Below, in pieces: positions 1 through 9,506 of a stretch of 64,000 bases of DNA; the first letter of the stretch is position 1, and each line of letters opens with the position of its first letter. The stretch covers positions 1 through 64,000 of the forward strand of contig JAJXWB010000013.1 of assembly GCA_021781815.1 (NCBI GenBank), written 5' to 3'. Position numbers and translations under genes: made by a program. This DNA comes from Pseudomonadota bacterium (GTDB taxonomy: Bacteria; Pseudomonadota; Alphaproteobacteria; Rhizobiales; Beijerinckiaceae). A model generated the notes under the pieces. It was not told the DNA's origin. It worked only from the letters and a program-made list of their open reading frames with translations, and did not search any database.

Positions 1-212
1 TCTGACCCCATCATGTGGCGGCCAATGCGCCGACCGCGAAGAGAAGCGAGTAGCCCACGGGAACGAGATCAACCGCCAGCAAGGAAAAAAGTAGGAGCAG
101 CTTGACTTCAGGTACCCCAATCAGAGAGGGTTCTTAATTTCATTTCGCCCCTTGCTTCGGCCTCGGGCGCTCGGTAGCAACCGCGGCGACAAGCTTTGAG
201 CAAGGATTCTGC

Positions 213-2222
213 ATGAACCGCGAACGCCTCGCGATCATGATGCTGGCCAGCGTCGTTGCAGGCGTCGCGCCAGCGCAAGCCGCCGAGGCTATCGCCGGCG
301 GGTCGCCGGCCCTCGCGTGGAACGGCTTCTATTTCGGCGGTCATATCGCCGCAGCCACCGGCGCTTCGCGCTGGCGCACGTTCGATGGCGCGCCGCCGGA
401 CGCCGGTGCGTCCAGCGTCCGCGCGCGCGACGGGCAGTTCGGACCGCTGGTCGGCGGCGTCCAGTTCGGCTTCAACCATATTTTCGCCGACCGATTTCTG
501 GTCGGCGTCGAAACCGACGCATCCTTTCCGGACGACATGCGATCCGGCCAGAACGTCTATTCTGCGTTCGCCGGGATCTACCGGCTCGAAGACAAGGTCG
601 AAGCTTTCGGCACGGCGCGCGCGCGCGTCGGCGTGGCGTCGGACGCCTGGCTCCTCTACGCGACCGGCGGGCTTGCGGTTTCGCGCGAGCGCCTCCAGCG
701 CGCGCAGCAGGTTCTCACGCCGTTCGGCGGCGTCGCCGGTCCAGGCGATATCGATACCTTCTGGCAATGGCGCTATGGCCTCGCCATCGGCGGCGGCGCC
801 GAAGTCCGGCTGTCGCCGGACTGGAGCGCGAAGCTCGAATATCTCTATCTGCAATTTCCGAACGGCGGCGCGTTCTTTCCGCTCGCCGCGCAGGGCTATG
901 CCTCCGATCTTCGCGCGCACATGGTGCGGCTCGGCCTGAATTACAGCTTCGGCGACAAGCCCGAGGATGGGCCGAAGGGGCTTCTCGGCGACATGGCCGA
1001 CTGGAGCATCCACGGCCAGTCCACGTTCGTCGCGCAGAACGCCTTTGCGTTTCCCGCGCTCTATTCCGGCGCGAACAGCCTCAATGACCACACCCAGCTT
1101 CGCGAGACGCTGAGCGCTACAGCCTTCGTCGGCGTGCGGCTGCCGACGGGCACGGAAGTCTACTACAACCCGGAGCCGTTCCAGGGGTTCGGCCTCAGCG
1201 TGACGCACGGTCTGGCGGCTTTTCCGAACAGCGAAGCGCAGAAAGCCGGCTTCGATTATCCGCACTTAAACAGCTCGCGGCTGTTCGTGCGCCACGTCTT
1301 CGGCCTCGGCGGCGAGCAGGAGCAGATCGAGGACGGGCCGAACCAGGTTGCAGGCAAGTACGACGTGTCACGTGTCACGGTGACGGCGGGCAAGATGTCC
1401 GTGACCGACCTGTTCGACGCCAACGCCTATTCGCACGATGGACGAACCGGCTTCATGAACTGGGCGCTGGTCGACGCCGGCGCGTTCGACTACGCCGCCG
1501 ACCAGAAGGGCTACACCTGGGGCGCGGTCGCCGAACTCAACCAGAGGCAATGGGCCGGGCGCGCCGGCTATTTCCTTGTGCCGACAGAGCCGAACGGGAA
1601 CATATACGACACGCGAATCGGACGCCGCGGTCAATATATCGGCGAACTGGAGACGCGCTATGCGCTGTTCGACCAGCCCGGCAGAATCAGGCTGACGGGA
1701 TGGTATACGCGCGCCATCGCCGGCAGCTTCGATGAGACCGTCTATAATCCGGTCTATGGCGGCGACATCACGCAGACGCGCCGTAACCGGCCGGAATGGG
1801 GCTATGTCGCCAATGTCGAGCAGGCCATGACCGACGATCTCGGCCTGTTCGGGCGATGGAGCTGGCGCTCCGGCACAACGGAAATCATCGCCTGGACCGA
1901 CATCGACCGCAGCCTGTCGTTCGGCGGGGTGCTGAAGGGGACCGCCTGGGGCCGGCCACAGGACAAGGTCGGCGTCGCCGCCGTCATCGACGCGCTGAGC
2001 GGCGCTTATCGACAGTTCCTCGCCTTCGGCGGCCTTGGCATCAACGTCGGCGATGGCGCGCTGAACTACCGGCGCGAGGTCGCATTCGAGACTTATTATT
2101 CGATCGCCCTGTCAAAGGCCGCGGCGCTGACCTTCGACTATCAGCGGTTCGTCAATCCCGGCTACAACGCCGACCGTGGCCCCGCCAATATCGGCAGCGT
2201 GCGCCTGCATATGGAGTTTTGA
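213..2222 (+). CDS. Outer-membrane two-barrel porin (Omp25-like barrel fused to OprB-type carbohydrate porin)
   Basis: A 669-residue exported protein. Residues 1-23 form a signal peptide ending in AQA. Residues about 35-245 look like an Omp25/opacity-type beta-barrel (starts WNGFYFGGH, ends in a strand NYSF). Residues about 255-669 resemble the carbohydrate-selective porin OprB family, with a C-terminal aromatic residue in VRLHMEF typical of the signal for outer-membrane insertion. The ATG has a well-placed AAGGA. The expected role is diffusion of sugars or other small solutes across the outer membrane; the substrate cannot be read from sequence. It is convergent with acs. The unusual point is two barrel domains in one chain. 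Confidence 0.83.
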   Translation: MNRERLAIMMLASVVAGVAPAQAAEAIAGGSPALAWNGFYFGGHIAAATGASRWRTFDGAPPDAGASSVRARDGQFGPLVGGVQFGFNHIFADRFLVGVETDASFPDDMRSGQNVYSAFAGIYRLEDKVEAFGTARARVGVASDAWLLYATGGLAVSRERLQRAQQVLTPFGGVAGPGDIDTFWQWRYGLAIGGGAEVRLSPDWSAKLEYLYLQFPNGGAFFPLAAQGYASDLRAHMVRLGLNYSFGDKPEDGPKGLLGDMADWSIHGQSTFVAQNAFAFPALYSGANSLNDHTQLRETLSATAFVGVRLPTGTEVYYNPEPFQGFGLSVTHGLAAFPNSEAQKAGFDYPHLNSSRLFVRHVFGLGGEQEQIEDGPNQVAGKYDVSRVTVTAGKMSVTDLFDANAYSHDGRTGFMNWALVDAGAFDYAADQKGYTWGAVAELNQRQWAGRAGYFLVPTEPNGNIYDTRIGRRGQYIGELETRYALFDQPGRIRLTGWYTRAIAGSFDETVYNPVYGGDITQTRRNRPEWGYVANVEQAMTDDLGLFGRWSWRSGTTEIIAWTDIDRSLSFGGVLKGTAWGRPQDKVGVAAVIDALSGAYRQFLAFGGLGINVGDGALNYRREVAFETYYSIALSKAAALTFDYQRFVNPGYNADRGPANIGSVRLHMEF

Positions 2223-2267
2223 AGGGTTGGGCGCCTCGCCCGCAACGACGGAAACACAAAAGGAGAA

Positions 2268-2294
2268 CCGCGCGCCAGACCCACTGGCGCGCGG
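2268..2294 (-). terminator. Hairpin terminator between the porin gene and acs
   Basis: A perfect 11-bp inverted repeat (CCGCGCGCCAG / CTGGCGCGCGG) with a 5-nt loop sits between two convergent genes. On the minus strand it is followed by TTCTCCTTTTGTGTTT, a weak U-rich tract, so it suits acs best and may also stop the porin transcript. Confidence 0.65.
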
Positions 2295-2323
2295 CTGAAT
2301 GTCGTAGATCGCGCGCGGCCGAT

Positions 2324-4258
2324 CTAGCCGCCGCGATTGGCGATGAGATCCTCGACCACGGTTGGATCGGCGAGCGTCGAAGTGTCGCCGAGCGAGCCGA
2401 ATTCGTTCTCGGCGATCTTGCGCAGGATGCGGCGCATGATCTTGCCGGAACGGGTCTTCGGCAGGCCGGGCGCAAACTGGATCACGTCGGGCGAGGCAAT
2501 CGGACCGATCTCCTTGCGCACGTGCGCCACGAGTTCCTTTCGCAGCGCCTCCGTCGCCTCGACGCCGTCCATCAGCGTGACATAGGCGTAGATACCCTGG
2601 CCCTTGATGTCATGCGGGAAACCGACGACGGCGGCTTCCGAGACCGCGTCATGCGCGACGAGCGCGCTCTCGACCTCGGCGGTGCCCATGCGGTGGCCGG
2701 ACACGTTGATCACGTCGTCGACGCGGCCGGTGATCCAGTAATAGCCGTCCGCGTCGCGGCGGCATCCGTCGCCCGTGAAATACTTGCCGACATAAGCCGA
2801 GAAGTAGGTCTGCACGAAGCGCTCGTGATCGCCGTAGATGGTGCGCATCTGGCCGGGCCACGAATCGGCGATGACGAGATTGCCCTCGCAGGCGCCTTCC
2901 AGCACCGCGCCGGAGGCGTCGACGATCTCCGGCTTGACGCCGAAGAAGGGGCGCGTGGCGGAACCGGGCTTCAGCGCGGTGGCGCCGGGCAGCGGCGTGA
3001 TGAGAATGCCGCCGGTCTCGGTCTGCCACCATGTATCGACGATGGGGCAGCGATGCTCGCCGACGACGCGATGATACCATTCCCACGCCTCGGGATTGAT
3101 CGGTTCGCCGACAGACCCGAGCAGGCGCAGCGACTTGCGGCTCGTCTTCTTCACCGGCTCCTCGCCCGCGCCCATCAGCGAGCGGATCGCGGTCGGCGCG
3201 GTATAGAAGATATTGACCTTGTGCTTGTCGACCACCTCCCAGAAGCGGGAGATCGTCGGATAGTTCGGAATGCCTTCGAACATCAGCGTTGTCGCGCCAT
3301 TGGCCAGCGGGCCGTAGACGATGTAGCTGTGCCCCGTCACCCAGCCGACGTCGGCGGTGCACCAGTAGATGTCGCCGTCGTGGTAGTCGAAGACATACTG
3401 GTGCGTCATCGAGGCGTAGACGAGATAGCCGCCGGTCGTGTGGACCACGCCCTTCGGCGCGCCGGTCGAGCCGGACGTGTAGAGCATGAACAGCGGATCT
3501 TCCGCCTTCATTTCGGTCGGCGGACAATCGGGAGACGCACTGGCGACCTCGTCGCCGTACCACACGTCGCGGCCATCGACCCAGTCGATCTTGCCGCCGG
3601 TGCGCTTGACGACGATCGAGGTTGCAACGCACCCCGCCTTGCGGATCGCCTCGTCGGCGTTCACTTTGAGCGGCACCTTGCGACCGCCGCGCAGACCTTC
3701 GTCCGCCGTGATCAGCACCTTCGACTTGCAGCCCTCGATGCGCGCAGCCAAAGAATCCGGAGAGAAGCCGCCGAACACGATCGAATGCACCGCCCCGATG
3801 CGCGCGCAGGCGAGCATGGCGTAGGCCGCTTCCGGAATCATCGGCAGATAGATGGTGACCGTATCGCCCTTCTGGACGCCGCGACTCTTCAGCACGTTGG
3901 CGAGGCGGCTGACGCGGTCGTGCAACTGCTTGTAGGTGATATGTTCGGATTCGGCCGGGTTGTCGCCTTCCCAGATGATCGCGACCTGGTCGCCGCGGCT
4001 GGCGAGGTGACGGTCGATGCAGTTCATCGACACGTTGGTCGTGCCGTCCTCGAACCACTTGATCGAAATGTTGTGCGGGTCGTAGCTGGTGTTCTTCACC
4101 TTGGTGAAGGGCTTGATCCAGTCGATGCGCTTGCCGTGCTCGGCCCAGAAGCCGTTCGGATCGTCGACCGAGCGCCGGTACATTTCATTGTATTTCGCGT
4201 CGTCGACAAAGGCGCGCGCCTTCCATTCCCCGCTGACGGGATAAATTTTCTCGGACAT
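2324..4258 (-). CDS. acs: Acetyl-CoA synthetase (AMP-forming)
   Basis: Converts acetate, ATP and CoA to acetyl-CoA, AMP and pyrophosphate in the cytosol (EC 6.2.1.1). The 644-residue chain has the ACAS N-terminal segment, the AMP-binding signature [11 protein letters not shown] in its middle, the WWQTETG motif, and near the C-terminus TRSGKIMRR, whose lysine is the family's acetylation-regulated residue. The ORF track runs on to 4345, but the ATG at 4258 has GGGAGG eight bases upstream and gives the usual Acs length and N-terminus (MSEKIYPV). It stands alone, followed by a hairpin terminator. With the acetate kinase at 8.4 kb this makes two possible entry routes for acetate. Confidence 0.97.
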   Translation of the reverse strand: MSEKIYPVSGEWKARAFVDDAKYNEMYRRSVDDPNGFWAEHGKRIDWIKPFTKVKNTSYDPHNISIKWFEDGTTNVSMNCIDRHLASRGDQVAIIWEGDNPAESEHITYKQLHDRVSRLANVLKSRGVQKGDTVTIYLPMIPEAAYAMLACARIGAVHSIVFGGFSPDSLAARIEGCKSKVLITADEGLRGGRKVPLKVNADEAIRKAGCVATSIVVKRTGGKIDWVDGRDVWYGDEVASASPDCPPTEMKAEDPLFMLYTSGSTGAPKGVVHTTGGYLVYASMTHQYVFDYHDGDIYWCTADVGWVTGHSYIVYGPLANGATTLMFEGIPNYPTISRFWEVVDKHKVNIFYTAPTAIRSLMGAGEEPVKKTSRKSLRLLGSVGEPINPEAWEWYHRVVGEHRCPIVDTWWQTETGGILITPLPGATALKPGSATRPFFGVKPEIVDASGAVLEGACEGNLVIADSWPGQMRTIYGDHERFVQTYFSAYVGKYFTGDGCRRDADGYYWITGRVDDVINVSGHRMGTAEVESALVAHDAVSEAAVVGFPHDIKGQGIYAYVTLMDGVEATEALRKELVAHVRKEIGPIASPDVIQFAPGLPKTRSGKIMRRILRKIAENEFGSLGDTSTLADPTVVEDLIANRGG

Positions 4259-4542
4259 GTCGACCTCCCGGGCCAGGCGCGAAACGCGCACGGTCTTGCT
4301 CTTGCATCTGCGCCGATTATGCGCCATTGCCGCAGTGCGAAACAAGGCGGAAGGCGTCGAACTTTGGTCGGTTCGACCTTCGGCTAGGAGCGAGCCGGCA
4401 ATTATCGATCCGCAGGCCGCGATGGCTCCGCTGGAGGCCGAGGCCCGCCAGAAAGTCGAAAAACAGATCTCGCGCGTTCGGACGCCGCGGACGGCGGCCA
4501 GTTTCTACTGGCGGTTGCGTCGGTCCGGCGCGTGGTCGCCGC

Positions 4543-6888
4543 TCAGTCCATCGCCCGCGCCTGCTTCCCGTTCGCCAGCCGCCACACCACTTCCGGCGTG
4601 GCGGGCATGTTGACATGCGTGACGCCACAGGGTTTCAGCGCGTCGACCAGCGCATTCATGACCGCAGGCAGCGCGCCGGCGCAGCCGGCCTCCCCGCAGC
4701 CCTTGGCGCCAAGCGGATTGGTCGTGGCGATCGTCGGCCGATTGCGGATCACGAAGGGCGGCGCCTCGCTCGCACGCGGCAGGGCATAGTCGGTGAACGA
4801 GCCGGTGAGGATCTGGCCATCCCGATCGAAGACGACCCGCTCCATCAGCGCCTGCCCGACGCCCTGCATCACCCCGCCGTGCGCCTGCCCCGCGACAATC
4901 ATCGGATTGACCACCGTGCCGAAATCATTGGTCATCGTATACCGCACGACCGCGACGGTCCCGGTGTCGGGATCGACCTCGACTTCCGCGATATGACAGC
5001 CGTTCGGATAGGCCGAGGGCGACGCCTTGTGCACATGCACGGCGTTCAACGTGACCGGGCAGTCGGTCGGCAGGCCGGTCGCGACGCGCAGGCGCCGCGC
5101 CAGTTCGAGAACTCCGATCTGGCGGTCGGTGCCAGCCACGGAAAACACGCCGCGTGAAAATACGATATCGGAGACCGCCGCCTCCAGCAGATGCGAGGCG
5201 GCGAGTTTGCCGGCCTCGATCACCTTGTCGCCTGCTTCCACGATCGCCGCGCCAGACGCCATGATCGATTTGGATCCGCCTGTCCCGCCGCCAATCGTCA
5301 CGCGATCGCTGTCGCCCTGCACGACCCGGATGCGATCGAACGGAATGCCTAGCTTGTCGACCAGAACCTGCGCGAATGTCGTGGCGTGTCCCTGCCCGAA
5401 ATCGAGCGTGCCCGTCGTGATTGTAACGCCGCCGTCTTCATCGAAATCGATCTTGCCGAGTTCGTTCGTCGGCGGCGCAGTGATTTCAAGATATTGTCCG
5501 ATTCCGCGGCCACGCAATTTGCCGCGCGCCACGCTCTCCGCCTTGCGCTGCGCATAGCCGTTCCAGTCCGCCGCCTCGATCGCCTCGTCGAGCAGGCCGG
5601 TGAAATCTCCGCTGTCATAGATTGTGCCGATGCCGGTGGCGAAGGGGATCTGCTCCGGCCTAATATGGTTGCGGCGGCGCAGGTCGATCGGGTCGATCCC
5701 GCTGATGCGCGCCGCTTCCTCGACCATGCGCTCCATGATGTAATTGCCTTCGGGGCGGCCGGCGCCGCGATAGGCCCCGATCGGCGGCGTGTTGGTCAGC
5801 ATGCAGCGCATGTGCATTTCGATCAGCGGCGTGCGGTAGACGCTCTGCGCGTTGCGATGGATGTTGAGCGCGGCGATCATTGCGCCGAACGGCGTCACAT
5901 AGGCGCCGATATTGCCATAGCCGGACATGCGAAGCGCGAGAAACGTTCCATCCGCGGCCAGAGCAAGCTCCGCATCGATGTCATGGTCGCGGCCCTGATG
6001 ATCGGAAACAAAGGATTCCGTCCGTTGTTCGGACCATTTGACCGGGCGCTTCAGGTCGCGCGCTGCGTGAAGCAGCGCCATGTATTCCGGAAAGACCACG
6101 CCTTTCATGCCGAATGACCCGCCGACCTGGCCGGTGAGCACGCGCATCTTCTCCGGCGGCACGCCCATTGCGGCGGCAAGGTTGTTGCGCATGCCGAACA
6201 CGCCCTGCGATTGAATGTGCGCGGTGAAGCGCTCGCTGGCGGGATCGTATTCGAACAAGGCCGCGCGCGGCTCCATGGCGGCGACGACAACACGATTCGA
6301 CACGAGACGAAGTCTGGCGACATGAGCGGCGCGGGAAAAAGCGTCCGTCACCTTGTCGATGTCGCCAAAATGCGTGTGCAGCGGCAGATTGCCCGGAATA
6401 TCGTCGTAAATCTGTGGCGCTCCCGGCGCCGCCGCCGCGCGCGCGTCCGTGACGGCGGGCAGCGGTTCGATATTCGCCTCAACGGCTTCCGCCGCCTCGC
6501 GCGCGAGAATTTCGCTTTCGGCGACGACCAGCGCAATCGGATCGCCTACAAAGCGGACCTTGTCCTTCGCGAAGGTCGCGGTGGTCGCGCCGAGCATCGG
6601 CGAGCCGTCGATGCTCTTCAACGCAAACGGGCTCCTGGGGGCGACATAGGCGGCGAGATCAGCCGCCGTGTAAATGGCAAGGACGCCGGGCATGCCTTTC
6701 GCGGCCTCGATATTGACGCTGCGCAGGCGCCCATGGGCGTAGCGGCTGCGCACGACGGCGCCGAAAGCCTGGCCGTCGACGGCGATATCGTCGGAATAGC
6801 GGCCCCTGCCCTGGATCAGCGCCGCGTCCTCGCTGCGCCGGACCGGCTTGCCTATGGAGAAATCGGAAATATCTGTCGGTGCGCTCAT
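4543..6888 (-). CDS. Molybdenum hydroxylase large subunit, form-II CO-dehydrogenase-like (CoxL/xanthine dehydrogenase family)
   Basis: A 781-residue member of the xanthine oxidase family. It has the aldehyde oxidase/xanthine dehydrogenase a/b hammerhead (about 20-130) followed by the two molybdopterin-binding domains. AYRGAGRPE is the form-II motif; true aerobic CO dehydrogenase carries AYRCSFR. GAKGCGEAG near residue 727 supplies the active-site glutamate (about E733). The substrate is therefore more likely an aldehyde, purine or N-heterocycle than CO. No FAD-binding (CoxM) or 2Fe-2S (CoxS) subunit gene lies beside it, so partners must be elsewhere or it is an orphan. It lies downstream of the omega-transaminase on the same strand, 64 bp apart. 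A GAGGA sits in front of the ATG. Confidence 0.85.
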   Translation of the reverse strand: MSAPTDISDFSIGKPVRRSEDAALIQGRGRYSDDIAVDGQAFGAVVRSRYAHGRLRSVNIEAAKGMPGVLAIYTAADLAAYVAPRSPFALKSIDGSPMLGATTATFAKDKVRFVGDPIALVVAESEILAREAAEAVEANIEPLPAVTDARAAAAPGAPQIYDDIPGNLPLHTHFGDIDKVTDAFSRAAHVARLRLVSNRVVVAAMEPRAALFEYDPASERFTAHIQSQGVFGMRNNLAAAMGVPPEKMRVLTGQVGGSFGMKGVVFPEYMALLHAARDLKRPVKWSEQRTESFVSDHQGRDHDIDAELALAADGTFLALRMSGYGNIGAYVTPFGAMIAALNIHRNAQSVYRTPLIEMHMRCMLTNTPPIGAYRGAGRPEGNYIMERMVEEAARISGIDPIDLRRRNHIRPEQIPFATGIGTIYDSGDFTGLLDEAIEAADWNGYAQRKAESVARGKLRGRGIGQYLEITAPPTNELGKIDFDEDGGVTITTGTLDFGQGHATTFAQVLVDKLGIPFDRIRVVQGDSDRVTIGGGTGGSKSIMASGAAIVEAGDKVIEAGKLAASHLLEAAVSDIVFSRGVFSVAGTDRQIGVLELARRLRVATGLPTDCPVTLNAVHVHKASPSAYPNGCHIAEVEVDPDTGTVAVVRYTMTNDFGTVVNPMIVAGQAHGGVMQGVGQALMERVVFDRDGQILTGSFTDYALPRASEAPPFVIRNRPTIATTNPLGAKGCGEAGCAGALPAVMNALVDALKPCGVTHVNMPATPEVVWRLANGKQARAMD

Positions 6889-6952
6889 CGCAAATCCTCT
6901 CGCGGCGCGGTCACGCGCCGGTTGGCTCGATCGTGGATGCGGTCGATCCTGC

Positions 6953-8284
6953 CTACAATGCCTTCAACGTCATGCGGCAGATGTCGAACATCTGATCGAT
7001 CTGGTCCGTCGTCATGACGAAAGGCGGGGCGACGATGCCCGTATCGCCGGTGGTCTTGATGTGCAGGCCGTTGTCGTAAAGGCGCTTCTGCAGAATGTGC
7101 CCTCGCTCGCCGGGGATCTGGGTCGGGGCGAGGTCGAGCCCGCCGGCCATGCCGTAACCGCGAATATCGGTCACGATCGGAATGTCCTTCAGCGAGAACA
7201 TGCCTTCGAGGAAATAGGCGGACATCTGGTTGGCGCGCTCAAACAGGCGCTCCTTCTCGTAGATGTCGATGGTCGCGATCGCCGCCGCGCAGGCGGCAGG
7301 ATGGGCCGACCACGTGTAGCCGTGGAAGAATTCGTTGGCGGCCTTCGGGTTTGGCGATTTTTCGACGATCGCGGCATAGATCGAATTGTCGACAGCGACC
7401 GCCGACATCGGTTGAACGCCGTTGGTGATGGCCTTGGCCATGGTCATCATGTCCGGCGTCACGCCGAAACTCTGCGACGCGAACGCGCGGCCCGTGCGGC
7501 CGAAACCCGTGATGACCTCGTCGAACACCAGCAGCACGCCATGCGCGCTGCAGATTTCGCGCAGGCGCTTGAGATAATTCTTCGGCGGCACGAGGATGCC
7601 GGTCGAACCGGCGATCGGCTCAACGATGCAGGCGGCGATGTTCTCGGCGCCATGCAGGTTGATCAGGCGCAACAGGTCGTCAGCGAGGTCGGCGCCGTGC
7701 TCCGGCTCGCCCTTGACGAACAGGTTCTCCTTCAGATGCGTATGGCGCATGTGAACCGTATTGGGCAGGCCCGGCCCGAAGGTGCGCCTGTTGTTGACAA
7801 GGCCCGACAGCGCCACGCCGCCGAAACCGACGCCGTGATAGGCGCGCTCGCGCGATACGAAGATCGTGCGTCCAGCCTGGCCACGCGCGCGATGATAGGC
7901 CATCGCGATCTTCATCGCGGTATCGACCGCCTCCGATCCGGAACTGGCGAAGAAGATCTTGTCGAGGCCATCGGGCGTCAGCCGCGCGACGCGCTCGGCC
8001 GCCTCAAAGGCTTTCGGGTGACTGCGCTGGAAGCTCGATACGAAATCGAGTTCGAGCAATTGTTTGTAGACGGCCTCGGCGATCTCCCGCCGGCCGTGGC
8101 CGATCGGCGAAGTGAACAGGCCCGAGGCGCCGTCGAGCACGGCGCGGCCATCCGGCGTGTAGTAATGAACGCCCTCGGCGCGCGCGAATATCTTCGGCTC
8201 GGCATGGAAATCGCGGTTGGGTGTGAACGGCAGCCAGTGATGTATGGCGCTGGCTGCGTTGGCGTGCGTCTCGGCGGCGGCCAT
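6953..8284 (-). CDS. Class-III aminotransferase, probable omega-amino acid (beta-alanine)-pyruvate transaminase
   Basis: A PLP-dependent fold-type I aminotransferase of 443 residues. Visible motifs are the N-terminal WLPFTPNRDF resembling omega-amino acid:pyruvate transaminases, ASSGSEAVDTA for phosphate binding, VFDEVITGFGRTG for the cofactor ring aspartate, and MAKAITNGVQP with the Schiff-base lysine. The likely reaction is beta-alanine (or a similar omega-amino acid) plus pyruvate giving malonate semialdehyde and alanine. Putrescine or other amines are possible alternatives, since class III members differ by few residues. It precedes the molybdenum hydroxylase gene on the same strand, so an amine-to-aldehyde-to-acid route is conceivable but is inference. 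It is divergent from the acetate kinase gene. Confidence 0.85.
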   Translation of the reverse strand: MAAAETHANAASAIHHWLPFTPNRDFHAEPKIFARAEGVHYYTPDGRAVLDGASGLFTSPIGHGRREIAEAVYKQLLELDFVSSFQRSHPKAFEAAERVARLTPDGLDKIFFASSGSEAVDTAMKIAMAYHRARGQAGRTIFVSRERAYHGVGFGGVALSGLVNNRRTFGPGLPNTVHMRHTHLKENLFVKGEPEHGADLADDLLRLINLHGAENIAACIVEPIAGSTGILVPPKNYLKRLREICSAHGVLLVFDEVITGFGRTGRAFASQSFGVTPDMMTMAKAITNGVQPMSAVAVDNSIYAAIVEKSPNPKAANEFFHGYTWSAHPAACAAAIATIDIYEKERLFERANQMSAYFLEGMFSLKDIPIVTDIRGYGMAGGLDLAPTQIPGERGHILQKRLYDNGLHIKTTGDTGIVAPPFVMTTDQIDQMFDICRMTLKAL

Positions 8285-8381
8285 CTGGCGCTCCCTGGTC
8301 CGGCAAAGCTATGGTCTGGCGCAACAGTGTGCCATCAGATCGCGGCGACACAACCCCCGCAGCGGGAATGGAATCTCGCAT

Positions 8382-9506
8382 ATGACGTTTATCGTCCTCA
8401 ATGTCGGCTCCTCCAGCTTGAAATTCGCCGTGTTCGAACAGTCCGGCGGAGCAATGCGCGAGATCGCGCGCGGTCAGGCGGCGCGGGCGAGCGCCCTTGA
8501 TCGGCCGGGCGCGCCGAGCGCGGCGGACCGGGCGCTCGTCGCCGGGATCCTCGACGATGTCGAGCGCGCGCATGGCCGGGTCGACGCGGTCGGCCATCGC
8601 GTCGTGCATGGCGGCCGTGCGTTTTTCGCACCCGTCCTGATCGATGATGCGACGCTGGCTGCAATCGAGGCGCTGGCGCCGCTCGCGCCGCTGCACCAGC
8701 CGCACAACACGATGGCGATTCGCGCCGTCGCCACGCTCAGGCCGGGCATGGCGCAGGTCGCCTGCTTCGATACGGCCTTCCACCGGACCCAGCCGGAAAT
8801 CCATCGCCGATTGCCGTTGCCCGAACGCTTTTTCGAGGCGGGCATCGAGCGGTACGGCTTCCACGGCCTGTCCTATTCGTGGCTGGCGCAGCAACTCGCG
8901 CGCCTGCGCGGCGCGCTGCCGAAACGCGTCCTCGCTTTCCACCTCGGCGCGGGCGCCAGCGCCTGCGCGATGCGCGACGGTCTTTCGGTGAATACGTCGA
9001 TGGGATTTTCGACGCTCGACGGGCTGATGATGGGCACGCGACCTGGCACGCTCGATCCCGGCGTGCTGCTGCACCTTCTGGAGCAGCATGTCGATCACGA
9101 TCAACTGGTCGACCTGCTCTACATGCGCTCGGGCCTGCGCGGCGTATCGGGATTGACCGCCGACATGAAGACGTTGCTCTCCTCGCCAGATCCCGCCTCC
9201 CGGCGCGCCGTCGACATGTTCTGCCATCATGCCGCTGCGATGGGGGCGGGACTGACCGCGGCGCTTGGCGGGCTCGACGCGATCGCCTTCACCGGCGGCA
9301 TCGGCGAACACTCTCCGGAGATCCGAGCCCGGATCGGCGCGACTCTCGGCTTTCTCGGCGCAGCCATCGATCCCGGCCGCAACGATTCTCGGGAGGCGCT
9401 GATTTCGCCGGACGGCGCGAAGGTCGAGTGCTGGGTTGTCGCGGCCAACGAAGAGCGCGTGGTCGCCGAGGCTTTGGCTGCGCTTACGAATCGTCCCTCG
9501 ACCTAG
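8382..9506 (+). CDS. ackA: Acetate/propionate-family kinase
   Basis: ATP-dependent phosphorylation of acetate (or propionate), reversible, in the cytosol. The 374-residue chain shows NVGSSSLKF at the N-terminus, VGHRVVHGG, RYGFHGLSY, MGTRPGTLDPGV, FTGGIGEHS and the terminal NEE, all family signatures. The ATG at 8382 opens directly with MTFIVLNVGSSS, so the longer ORF start is rejected. The normally conserved HLGNG loop reads HLGAG, a variant I associate with an alphaproteobacterial subfamily. No phosphotransacetylase or phosphoketolase gene adjoins it. Its last 23 bases overlap the convergent methyltransferase gene. Confidence 0.9.
   Translation: MTFIVLNVGSSSLKFAVFEQSGGAMREIARGQAARASALDRPGAPSAADRALVAGILDDVERAHGRVDAVGHRVVHGGRAFFAPVLIDDATLAAIEALAPLAPLHQPHNTMAIRAVATLRPGMAQVACFDTAFHRTQPEIHRRLPLPERFFEAGIERYGFHGLSYSWLAQQLARLRGALPKRVLAFHLGAGASACAMRDGLSVNTSMGFSTLDGLMMGTRPGTLDPGVLLHLLEQHVDHDQLVDLLYMRSGLRGVSGLTADMKTLLSSPDPASRRAVDMFCHHAAAMGAGLTAALGGLDAIAFTGGIGEHSPEIRARIGATLGFLGAAIDPGRNDSREALISPDGAKVECWVVAANEERVVAEALAALTNRPST

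Noticed and set aside
108-1265. 385-codon minus-strand ORF at the left edge
   Set aside because: Antisense shadow of the two-barrel porin; no ribosome-binding site or domain.
1796-4387. 863-codon plus-strand ORF
   Set aside because: It is antisense to acs in a GC-rich genome; the translation is Arg/Asp/His-rich low-complexity with no domain, while the minus strand carries every Acs motif.
4543-6888. Calling the large subunit a true CO dehydrogenase (coxL)
   Set aside because: The motif is AYRGAGR (form II), not AYRCSFR, and coxM/coxS are absent, so CO oxidation is not supported.
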